Source of the DNA: Thermomonas sp. S9
GTDB taxonomy: Bacteria > Pseudomonadota > Gammaproteobacteria > Xanthomonadales > Xanthomonadaceae
Length of the DNA stretch: 64,000 nt
Direction of reading: 5' to 3'
Assembly: GCF_024704365.1 (NCBI RefSeq)
Contig: NZ_JAJDFY010000001.1
Span: 1,717,001 to 1,781,000, forward strand
Below are positions 56,927 to 64,000 of the stretch, piece by piece (the first letter of the stretch is position 1; every line of letters starts with the position of its first letter). A program made the translations under genes and the position numbers. A model generated the notes under the pieces. The model saw nothing but the letters and a program-made list of their open reading frames with translations, did not search any database and was not told the DNA's origin.

Positions 56927-57768
56927 ACCGGCACTCCCCCGCGCCTGCGGCGGCCGGCGTCTGGCGACGCGGCCTGCTGGCCCTGATCGCACTGGTGCTG
57001 CTGGCCTGCGCGGTGCCCGCGCTGGCGCAAACGACAGCTGCCGCCCCAGCCGCCACCGCTGCGGCCACCGCCCCGGCCGCGGCCGCGCCACTGCCGGATC
57101 TGCCGGCGGTGACCGTGGGCCAGATCGGCAAGGAGCCGGTCAGCATGCCGATGCAGGTGCTGCTGCTGATGACCGGCATCACCCTGCTGCCGGCGCTGCT
57201 GCTGGGGATCACCGCGTTCACCCGCGTCATCATCGTGCTCAGCCTGCTGCGGCAGGCGCTGGGCACCGGGCAGACGCCGTCCAACCAGATCCTGCTGGCG
57301 CTGGCGCTGTTCCTCACCGCGATGATCATGCAGCCGGTGCTGGACCAGGCGTGGACCGCGGGCATCGCGCCCTACCTGGACCACCAGATGGATTTCCGCA
57401 GCGCCTGGGCCGCGGCGTCGGCGCCGTTCCGCGCCTTCATGCTGGCGCAGGTGCGCGAGAACGACCTGATGACCTTCGCCGGGATGTCCGGCAGCGGCCC
57501 CTACGCCACCCCGCAGGACGTGCCGTTCGGCGTGCTGGCGGCCGCGTTCCTGACCAGCGAGCTGAAGACCGCGTTCGAGATCGCGTTCCTGATCTACATC
57601 CCGTTCGTGATCATCGACCTGGTGGTGGCCAGTGTGCTGATGTCGATGGGCATGATGATGCTCTCGCCGATGCTGATCTCGGCCCCGTTCAAGATCCTGC
57701 TGTTCGTGCTGGTGGACGGCTGGGTGCTGGTGGTCGGCTCGCTCGCCGGCAGCTTCAATCCGATATGA
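56923..57768 (+). CDS. fliP: Flagellar export-gate protein FliP
   Basis: 281 residues with a signal peptide and four hydrophobic helices. TGITLLPALLLGITAFTRVIIVLSLLRQALGTGQTPSNQILLALALFLT and FLIYIPFVIIDLVVASVLMSMGMMMLSP are the FliP signatures. Confidence 0.97.
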   Translation: MNRHSPAPAAAGVWRRGLLALIALVLLACAVPALAQTTAAAPAATAAATAPAAAAPLPDLPAVTVGQIGKEPVSMPMQVLLLMTGITLLPALLLGITAFTRVIIVLSLLRQALGTGQTPSNQILLALALFLTAMIMQPVLDQAWTAGIAPYLDHQMDFRSAWAAASAPFRAFMLAQVRENDLMTFAGMSGSGPYATPQDVPFGVLAAAFLTSELKTAFEIAFLIYIPFVIIDLVVASVLMSMGMMMLSPMLISAPFKILLFVLVDGWVLVVGSLAGSFNPI

Positions 57769-57841
57769 CCGCCGCGCCGACGTCCGCTTTCCGGCCGGCA
57801 TCCACCCGCCGGCGCCGCCTGCTTCCCCACGGAGCCCCCGC

Positions 57842-58111
57842 ATGACCCCCGAAATGGCCCTTGCGCAGATTTCCCAAGGCCTGCAACTGGCGCTGCTGCT
57901 GGGCGCGCCACTGCTGCTGGCGGTACTCGGCACCGGCGTGGTGGTCGGCATCCTGCAGGCCGCCACCTCCATCAACGAGCCCACCGTGGCCTTCGTGTGC
58001 AAGGTCGGTGCGCTGGTCGCCACCCTGGCGCTGACCGGGCACTTCCTGCTGGGGCGGCTGGTTTCGTTCACCACCGAGCTGTTCCAGCAGATCCCGCACC
58101 TGATCGGCTGA
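57842..58111 (+). CDS. fliQ: Flagellar export-gate protein FliQ
   Basis: 89 residues with two helices (ALLLGAPLLLAVLGTGVVVGILQAAT, VGALVATLALTGHFLL) and the family phrase QAATSINEPTVAFVCK. 73 bp after fliP. Confidence 0.96.
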   Translation: MTPEMALAQISQGLQLALLLGAPLLLAVLGTGVVVGILQAATSINEPTVAFVCKVGALVATLALTGHFLLGRLVSFTTELFQQIPHLIG

Positions 58112-58119
58112 ACGCGGCC

Positions 58120-58908
58120 GTGGACACCGTCACCCTCACCACCGCCGACGGGTTCAACCTGTTCGGGATGCTGGCGACGGTCCTTTGGCACTCCATCCGG
58201 ATCGGCGCCGCCATGCAGGTGCTGCCGGCGATTGGCGGCAAGGGCGTGCCGCGGCGCGCGCGCATGCTGTTCACCCTGGTGCTGGCGGCCGCCCTGTCGG
58301 GGATGTTGCCGCCCCCGCCGCCGGCCGCGGTGGATGCCGCCACCGCCCTCAACGTGCTGCGCGAATTCGCCATCGGCCTGTCCATCGGGCTGCTGATCAA
58401 GCTGGCGTTCGAGGCCGGGATGCTGGCCGGGCAGTTCGCCTCGCAGGGCATGGCGCTGTCGTTCGCCACCATGGCCGACCCCGCCAACCAGACCCAGGTG
58501 CCGGTGCTGTCCACCTGGTTCTACCTGATCTTCGGGCTGGTGTTCTTCAGCCTGAACGCGCACGTGGCGCTGATCCAGCTGCTGGCCGACAGCTACCGCG
58601 CGCAGCCGATCGGCAGGCCGCTGGCGGACCTGTCGCATTTCCTGTCGGTGCTGCCGGCGTTCTTCCCGGCGGTGCTGCGCGCCGCGGTGCTGCTATCGCT
58701 GCCGGTGACGGTGGCGATGCTGGCGGTGAACACGGTGATGGGCGTGCTGTCGCGCGCGGCGCCGCAGTTCAACCCGATCCAGATCGGCATGCCGGTGGCC
58801 CTGCTGGTGGGCCTGGCCCTGCTGGTGGTGTTGGCACGCGAGTTGCTTGATCCAGTGCAGGCGTTGTTCGGGCAGGCATTCGAGGCCGCCCGCGCCGTCA
58901 CGGATTGA
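58120..58908 (+). CDS. fliR: Flagellar export-gate protein FliR
   Basis: 262 residues from GTG 58120, 8 bp after fliQ. Hydrophobic throughout, with FAIGLSIGLLIKLAFEAGMLAGQFASQGMALSFATMADPANQTQVPVLSTWFYLIFGLVFFSLNAH, the central FliR block. Confidence 0.95.
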   Translation: MDTVTLTTADGFNLFGMLATVLWHSIRIGAAMQVLPAIGGKGVPRRARMLFTLVLAAALSGMLPPPPPAAVDAATALNVLREFAIGLSIGLLIKLAFEAGMLAGQFASQGMALSFATMADPANQTQVPVLSTWFYLIFGLVFFSLNAHVALIQLLADSYRAQPIGRPLADLSHFLSVLPAFFPAVLRAAVLLSLPVTVAMLAVNTVMGVLSRAAPQFNPIQIGMPVALLVGLALLVVLARELLDPVQALFGQAFEAARAVTD

Positions 58909-58912
58909 GACG

Positions 58913-60055
58913 ATGAGCGAAGCCGCCGATCGCGAAGACCGCACCGAAGCCCCCACAAGCAAACGCCTGGACGATGCCCGCAAGCGCGGCGACGTACCGC
59001 GCTCGCGCGAGCTGGCCAACGTGGCGGTGCTGGGCGCTTCGGTGGTCGTGCTGCTGGTGATGGGGCCGGGCGTGGCGCGCGCCTCGCTCGGCTGGATGCG
59101 CGGCGCGCTGGCGTTCGACCCGTCGCTGGTCGGGCACCAGGACCGTCTGCTGACGCACGCCGCCACCCTGCTCGGCGGCCTGGTGCTGCCCACGCTTCCG
59201 CTGGTGGCGGTGGCGCTGGCCGCCTGCTTCATCTCCCCGGCGATCATGAGCGGCCTGCGCTTCAGCGGGCAGGCGCTGCAGCCGAATTTCGGCCGCCTCA
59301 ACCCGGCGGCCGGGCTGGCCCGCATGTACAACCGCGAAGGCCAGGTGGAACTGCTGCGCTCGCTGCTGCGGATCCTGCTGGTCGGCGCGGTGGGCTACTG
59401 GGTGGTGCATCGCGCGCTGGTGGCGATGCCCTCGCTGCAGCAGGAATCGATCGAGCAGGCGGTGGCCGACGGACTGGGCTTCATGCTGCACGCGCTGGCG
59501 GCGATGGTCGGCTCGATGGCCCTGCTGGCGGCGATCGACGTGCCCTACCAGCGCTGGTCGTGGCGCGAAAAACTGAAGATGACCAAGCAGGAAGTCCGCG
59601 ACGAGTTCAAGGAAAACGAGGGCAACCCGCAGGTCAAGAGCAAGATCCGGCAGCTGGCACAGCGGCTTGCGCAGCAGCGGATGATGGAGGCGGTGCCGAA
59701 AGCCGACGTGGTGGTGGTGAACCCGACCCACTACGCGGTGGCGCTGAAGTACGAGCCGGGCAAGATGCGCGCGCCCAAGGTGGTGGCCACCGGGGTGGAC
59801 GAGATCGCGCTGAAGATCCGCGAGATCGCGCGTGCGCACCGGGTGGCGCAGGTCGAGGCGCCGCCGCTGGCGCGCGCGCTGTACCGGCACGCCAGGCTGG
59901 ACCAGGAGATCCCGGCCGCGCTGTACGCGGCGGTGGCGCAGGTGCTGTCCTACGTGTTCCAGCTGCGCCGCTGGCACCCGAAGCACGGGCCGATGCCGCG
60001 CCTGCCCGCGGTGACCCTGGACCCGGCGCTGGATGACGGGCAGGCACCGCGATGA
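58913..60055 (+). CDS. flhB: Flagellar export switch protein FlhB
   Basis: 380 residues. DREDRTEAPTSKRLDDARKRGDVPRSRELA is the FlhB start; four transmembrane helices follow; the autocleavage site NPTH is at about 270 (VVVNPTHYAVALKY). Works with FliK on substrate switching. Confidence 0.97.
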   Translation: MSEAADREDRTEAPTSKRLDDARKRGDVPRSRELANVAVLGASVVVLLVMGPGVARASLGWMRGALAFDPSLVGHQDRLLTHAATLLGGLVLPTLPLVAVALAACFISPAIMSGLRFSGQALQPNFGRLNPAAGLARMYNREGQVELLRSLLRILLVGAVGYWVVHRALVAMPSLQQESIEQAVADGLGFMLHALAAMVGSMALLAAIDVPYQRWSWREKLKMTKQEVRDEFKENEGNPQVKSKIRQLAQRLAQQRMMEAVPKADVVVVNPTHYAVALKYEPGKMRAPKVVATGVDEIALKIREIARAHRVAQVEAPPLARALYRHARLDQEIPAALYAAVAQVLSYVFQLRRWHPKHGPMPRLPAVTLDPALDDGQAPR

Positions 60056-62142
60056 GCACGCTGCCCGACGACCGCCCGCAGTCCGGCGCCCTGGCCGCGA
60101 TCAGCCACGCCGTGCGCACCGGCGCCGCCGCCCCGGTGGTGGTGCTGGCGATGCTGTCGATGGTGGTGGTGCCGCTGCCGCCGTTCCTGCTGGACGCGCT
60201 GTTCACCATCAACATCGGCCTGTCGCTGATGGTGCTGCTGGCGGTGGTGTACGTGCGCCGGCCGCTGGAGTTCTCGATCTTCCCCAGCGTGCTGCTGATG
60301 GTCACCCTGCTGCGGCTGTCGCTGAACGTGGCCTCCACCCGCGTGGTGCTGCTGCACGGCCACCAGGGCGGCGCGGCCGCCGGTCATGTGATCGAATCGT
60401 TCGGCAATTTCGTGGTCGGCGGCAGCTACGCGGTCGGCATCGTGGTGTTCGCCATCCTCACCATCATCAACTTCGTGGTGGTGACCAAGGGCTCCGGGCG
60501 CATCTCCGAGGTGTCGGCGCGCTTCATCCTCGACGCCCTGCCCGGCAAGCAGATGGCGATCGACGCCGACCTCAACGCCGGCCTGCTGACGCGCGACGAG
60601 GCCAGGCTGCGGCGTGAGGAAGTGCGCAACGAGGCCGACTTCTACGGCTCGATGGACGGCGCCAGCAAGTTCGTGCGCGGCGATGCCATCGCCGGATTGC
60701 TGATCCTGGCGATCAACCTGGTCGGCGGCGTGCTGATCGGCATGCTCCAGCACGGCCTCGGTTTCGCCCAGGCGATGCAGACCTACACCCTGCTGGCGAT
60801 TGGCGACGGCCTGGTGGCGCAGCTGCCGGCGCTGCTGGTGTCCACCGCGGTGGCGATGCTGGTGACCCGCGCCACCCGCGAGCAGGAAATGGGCGACGCG
60901 GTCAGCACCCAGGTGTTCGGACAGCGCCGCGCCCTGACCGTGGCCGCCAGCCTGCTGGGCCTGATCGGGCTGGTGCCGGGCATGCCCAACCTGCCGTTCC
61001 TGCTGCTGGCCGGCGCGCTCGGGTTCGCGGCCTGGCGCATGCGCGATACGGCCGAGGCCGGCCCACAGGCCGCGGCGGACGCGGCCGCCGCCAGCCCGGG
61101 CGGCACCGCGCTGGCGGAGCTGAGCTGGGACGAAGTAGCGCCGGCCGAGCCGCTGGGGCTGGAGGTCGGCTACAAGCTGATCCCGCTGGTGGACAAGAGC
61201 CAGGGCGGCGAGTTGCTGACCCGGCTCAAGGGTGTGCGCCGCAAGCTGACCCAGGACCTCGGCTTCCTGATCCCCGCGGTGCACGTGCGCGACAACCTGG
61301 AACTGGCCGCCGGCCAGTACCGCATCCTGGTGCACGGGGTGCCGGTGGCCAGCGGCGAACTGTACCCCGACCGCATGCTGGCGCTGGACCCGGGCCGGGT
61401 GTTCGGGCGCTTGGACGGCATCCCGGGCAAGGACCCGGCGTTCGGGCTCGATGCGGTATGGATCCTGCCCAGCGAGCGCGCGCACGCCGAATCGCTGGGC
61501 TATACCGTGGTCGATGCCGGCACCGTGGTCGCCACCCACCTGTCGCACGTGGTGCGCGAACGGGCGGCCGAGCTGCTGGGGCACGACGAAGTGCAGCAGC
61601 TGCTGGCGAGCGTCGGCAAGGCGTCGCCCAAGCTCGTCGAAGAGCTGACGCCGAAGCTGCTGCCGATGTCGGTGGTGGTGAAGGTGCTGCAGTCGCTGCT
61701 GGCCGAGAAGGTGCCGCTGCGGCAGATCCGGCGGATCGTCGAAGCCCTGCTGGAGCACGGCATCCACACCCAGGACCCGGCCACCCTGACCGCCGCCGTG
61801 CGGGTGGCGCTGGGCGCCTTCATCGTGCAGGAGCTCAACGGCATGGCGCCGGAGCTGCCGGTGTTCACCCTGGCCCCGCAGCTGGAACGCATCTTGCAGG
61901 ACTCGGTCAACGGCCAAGGGGCCGCGCTGGAACCCGGGCTCGCCGAGCGTTTGCACCAGAACCTCAGCGAGTGCGTGACCCGTCAGGAGCAACGCGGCGA
62001 ACCCGCGATCCTGCTGGTCCCGGGCGGGATCCGCGCCGCCATCTCGCGGCTGGTGCGTCACAGCGTCCCGCAGCTGTCGGTCCTGGCCTATGGCGAAGTG
62101 CCGGAAGACAAACGGTTGCGGTTGCTGGGTGCGATCGGATGA
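60052..62142 (+). CDS. flhA: Flagellar export-gate protein FlhA
   Basis: 696 residues, ATGA overlap with flhB. About eight N-terminal helices with the FHIPEP block (LEFSIFPSVLLMVTLLRLSLNVASTRVVLLHG) and the cytoplasmic loop ILDALPGKQMAIDADLNAGLL; a large cytoplasmic C-domain follows. Nonamer ring of the export gate. Confidence 0.98.
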   Translation: MSTLPDDRPQSGALAAISHAVRTGAAAPVVVLAMLSMVVVPLPPFLLDALFTINIGLSLMVLLAVVYVRRPLEFSIFPSVLLMVTLLRLSLNVASTRVVLLHGHQGGAAAGHVIESFGNFVVGGSYAVGIVVFAILTIINFVVVTKGSGRISEVSARFILDALPGKQMAIDADLNAGLLTRDEARLRREEVRNEADFYGSMDGASKFVRGDAIAGLLILAINLVGGVLIGMLQHGLGFAQAMQTYTLLAIGDGLVAQLPALLVSTAVAMLVTRATREQEMGDAVSTQVFGQRRALTVAASLLGLIGLVPGMPNLPFLLLAGALGFAAWRMRDTAEAGPQAAADAAAASPGGTALAELSWDEVAPAEPLGLEVGYKLIPLVDKSQGGELLTRLKGVRRKLTQDLGFLIPAVHVRDNLELAAGQYRILVHGVPVASGELYPDRMLALDPGRVFGRLDGIPGKDPAFGLDAVWILPSERAHAESLGYTVVDAGTVVATHLSHVVRERAAELLGHDEVQQLLASVGKASPKLVEELTPKLLPMSVVVKVLQSLLAEKVPLRQIRRIVEALLEHGIHTQDPATLTAAVRVALGAFIVQELNGMAPELPVFTLAPQLERILQDSVNGQGAALEPGLAERLHQNLSECVTRQEQRGEPAILLVPGGIRAAISRLVRHSVPQLSVLAYGEVPEDKRLRLLGAIG

Positions 62143-62186
62143 GGGCTCATGCCCGCCAATGAGCAGGTCCGCAGCGGAGCAGCACT

Positions 62187-63734
62187 ATGAGAATCAAGCG
62201 TTTCAACGCCCCCGACATGCGCACCGCGCTGCGGATGGTGCGTGAGGAACAGGGGCCGGATGCGGTGATCCTGTCCAGCCGGCAGGCCAGCGCCGGGGTG
62301 GAAGTGGTGGCCGCCACCGATTACGACGAAGCCGTGGTGCAGCAGGCCCTGCGCACGATCGGCGCGCCCGAGGCGCCGCGCGCCCCGGCCGCCCCTGCGG
62401 CGCCCGCCGCGCCGGCCTCGCCCGCTCCCACCGCCGCGACCGGCACTTCGCCCGCCCCGGAGGACTTCGCCGCCGTGCTGCGCGCGCGCCTGCCCGAACG
62501 CGGGCAGGGCCGCGCGGTCTTCCATGTGGATGGCGAGCCGGTTCCCGCGCGCGCCGCGCGCGCCGCGCCAACCACCAGCGAGCGCCCGGCCAGCCGCCTG
62601 GAACAGGTGATGGCGGTGCTGAAGGGCCCGCGCGACGCCGCCGCGGTGTCGGCTGCCGAACCGCACCCCGTGCCCGCCGCCTTGCCGGCACAGGCCACGA
62701 CCGCCGCGACCGAAGTTCCGCCGAACAGGCCGGCGGGCGTGCCGGCGGATGCCCCGGCCGCGACCGCGCCGGACTCCCCGCGTACGGCCACGCCCGCTGG
62801 CCCGCTTCTGCGCAGTGTCGAGCCCGACCCCGCGATGGCCGCGATGCGCGCCGAACTGGCGGCCATGCGCAAGATCATCGAACGCGAACTCGGCCAGCTG
62901 GCGGGCGAACGCCTGCGCGGCGCGCCGGCGCGGGCGGCGGCGCTGGACGCGCTGGCCGCGTTCGGCTGCGACGAGACGCTGGCGCAGCAGGTCGCCGCCG
63001 CCATCGACCCGACGCTGGCGCCGGAGACGATCGCCGCGCCGCTGCGTGCCGCGCTGGCCGCGCACCTGCCGGTGCTGCCCGACGAAACGCTGGAGGCCGG
63101 CGGCATTCTCGCCGTGCTCGGCCCGACCGGCGCCGGCAAGACCACCACCATCGCCAAGCTCGCCGCCCGCTACGCCGCCCGCCACCGTGCCCGCGACGTG
63201 GCCTTGGTCAGCGCCGACAACGCCCGCGCCGGCGCCCGCGAGCAGCTGCACGTGCTGGGCCGGCGGCTGGGCATCACCGTCTGCGACGCGGAAGGCCCGG
63301 ACGCGCTGGCGCGGGTGCTGGAGCAGCTGGCCGACTATCCGCTGGTGCTGATCGACACCGCTGGCCACGGTCTGCGCGACCGCGCCCTGCTGCGCCAGAT
63401 TCTGTGGATGCGCGCCGCCAGCAATGTGCGCAGCCTGCTGGTGCTGCCGGCGAACGCGCATCCGGCCGACCTCGACGAACTGCTGCGGCGCTACCGCCCG
63501 GCCGCGCCGGAGGGCGCCATCCTGACCAAGCTGGACGAAACCACCCGTCCGGGTGCAGCCTTGTCGGTACTGGCGCACCATCGCCTGCCGCTGGCCTACA
63601 CCACCGCCGGGCAGTGCGTGCCGGACGACATCGCCCTGGCGGACGCCACCCGCCTGGCCGATGCCCTCGAGTTCCCGCGCCGCGCGCCGGCGGCTACCCC
63701 TCACCTTGACGACGGCCACCATGCACTCGCCTGA
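62187..63734 (+). CDS. flhF: SRP-type GTPase FlhF
   Basis: 515 residues: N-terminal domain MRIKRFNAPDMRTALRMVREEQGPDAVILSS, Pro/Ala linker, then NG domain with G1 LGPTGAGKTTTIAKLAARYA, G3 (VLIDTAGHGLRD) and TKLDE. It sets polar placement of the flagellum, which supports a polar flagellum here. Confidence 0.95.
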   Translation: MRIKRFNAPDMRTALRMVREEQGPDAVILSSRQASAGVEVVAATDYDEAVVQQALRTIGAPEAPRAPAAPAAPAAPASPAPTAATGTSPAPEDFAAVLRARLPERGQGRAVFHVDGEPVPARAARAAPTTSERPASRLEQVMAVLKGPRDAAAVSAAEPHPVPAALPAQATTAATEVPPNRPAGVPADAPAATAPDSPRTATPAGPLLRSVEPDPAMAAMRAELAAMRKIIERELGQLAGERLRGAPARAAALDALAAFGCDETLAQQVAAAIDPTLAPETIAAPLRAALAAHLPVLPDETLEAGGILAVLGPTGAGKTTTIAKLAARYAARHRARDVALVSADNARAGAREQLHVLGRRLGITVCDAEGPDALARVLEQLADYPLVLIDTAGHGLRDRALLRQILWMRAASNVRSLLVLPANAHPADLDELLRRYRPAAPEGAILTKLDETTRPGAALSVLAHHRLPLAYTTAGQCVPDDIALADATRLADALEFPRRAPAATPHLDDGHHALA

Positions 63735-64000
63735 GCCCTCCCGCCCGCAGCCATCCGCCCCCAGCGCGCCGCGCGTGATCGCCGTCACCGGCGGCAAGGG
63801 CGGGGTCGGCAAGACCACCGTGTCCATCAACCTGGCGATGGCGATGGTGCTGGCCGGCCAGCGCACCCTGCTGCTGGATACCGACCTCGGCCTCGCCAAT
63901 GCCGACGTGATGCTGGGGCTGTCGCCGCGCCTGACCCTGGCCGACGTGTTCGCCGGCCGCTGCGAACTGCGCGAGACCATCATCGAAGGCCCGCGCGGGC
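63721..64000 (+). CDS. fleN: FleN/FlhG, flagellar number regulator (3' end outside window)
   Basis: The first 93 codons of a MinD/ParA-type ATPase: deviant Walker A GGKGGVGKTTVSINLA and LLLDTDLGLANADVMLGL. ATG at 63721 overlaps flhF by 14 bases. FleN limits flagellar number and restrains FleQ. The window ends inside the gene. Confidence 0.95.
   Translation, partial: MHSPEPSRPQPSAPSAPRVIAVTGGKGGVGKTTVSINLAMAMVLAGQRTLLLDTDLGLANADVMLGLSPRLTLADVFAGRCELRETIIEGPRG

Overview
The window is GC-rich DNA whose gene content and order point to a gammaproteobacterium of the Xanthomonadaceae/Lysobacteraceae (Lysobacter, Luteimonas, Pseudoxanthomonas or Thermomonas type). About 40 kb of it is an almost complete polar-flagellum locus in the order flgN/flgM/flgA - cheV - flgBCDEFGHIJKL - modification genes - fliC - flaG - fliD - fliS - rpoN - response regulator - fleQ - fliEFGHIJKLMNOPQR - flhB - flhA - flhF - fleN. 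The genus is an inference; there is no rRNA or tRNA gene in the window.

Region 1 (1-7304) is metabolic: the 3' end of a phosphoketolase, an ABC1/UbiB-type kinase, a CopB-like CPH-type copper ATPase, an acetate kinase and, on the opposite strand, an ATP-grasp-like protein. Phosphoketolase makes acetyl phosphate and acetate kinase turns it into acetate plus ATP, so these two probably form one short pathway.

Region 2 (7305-19689) is an accessory island with lower GC and less biased codons. It holds an AAA_13-type ATPase (RloC/PrrC-like architecture, possible defence gene), a truncated IS30 transposase cut by a complete IS3-family element (10264-11503), a gene fragment, a small membrane protein, a divergent XRE/Ner-type regulator pair, and a translationally coupled Tn7-like module: TnsA-like, TnsB-like, TnsC-like and TniQ. 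An IS1595-family element (18345-19416, near-perfect 8-bp target duplication) lies 12 bp after tniQ. The TnsA-like protein seems to lack the nuclease residues, which makes this module the most unusual thing in the window.

Region 3 (19690-64000) is the flagellar locus. It opens with a short HD-GYP-like C-terminal fragment and a GGDEF-EAL-REC protein with degenerate active sites, then a PAS-like histidine kinase. Sigma-54 promoter matches stand before flgB, before the HAD/sulfotransferase pair, before fliE and before fliL; sigma-28 matches with exact 14-base spacing stand before flgM, fliC and fliD. This agrees with the RpoN/FleQ then FliA hierarchy, and both rpoN and fleQ are in the locus. A HAD-domain protein and a sulfotransferase between flgL and fliC are candidates for flagellin modification.

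At least twelve single-base frame breaks are spread over accessory and core genes alike (AAA gene twice, tniQ, histidine kinase, cheV, flgI, HAD gene, sulfotransferase, flaG, rpoN, fleQ, fliJ). Sequence continues in the neighbouring frame each time, mostly at short homopolymers, so sequencing error is the likeliest cause and these genes should not be read as pseudogenes without re-sequencing.
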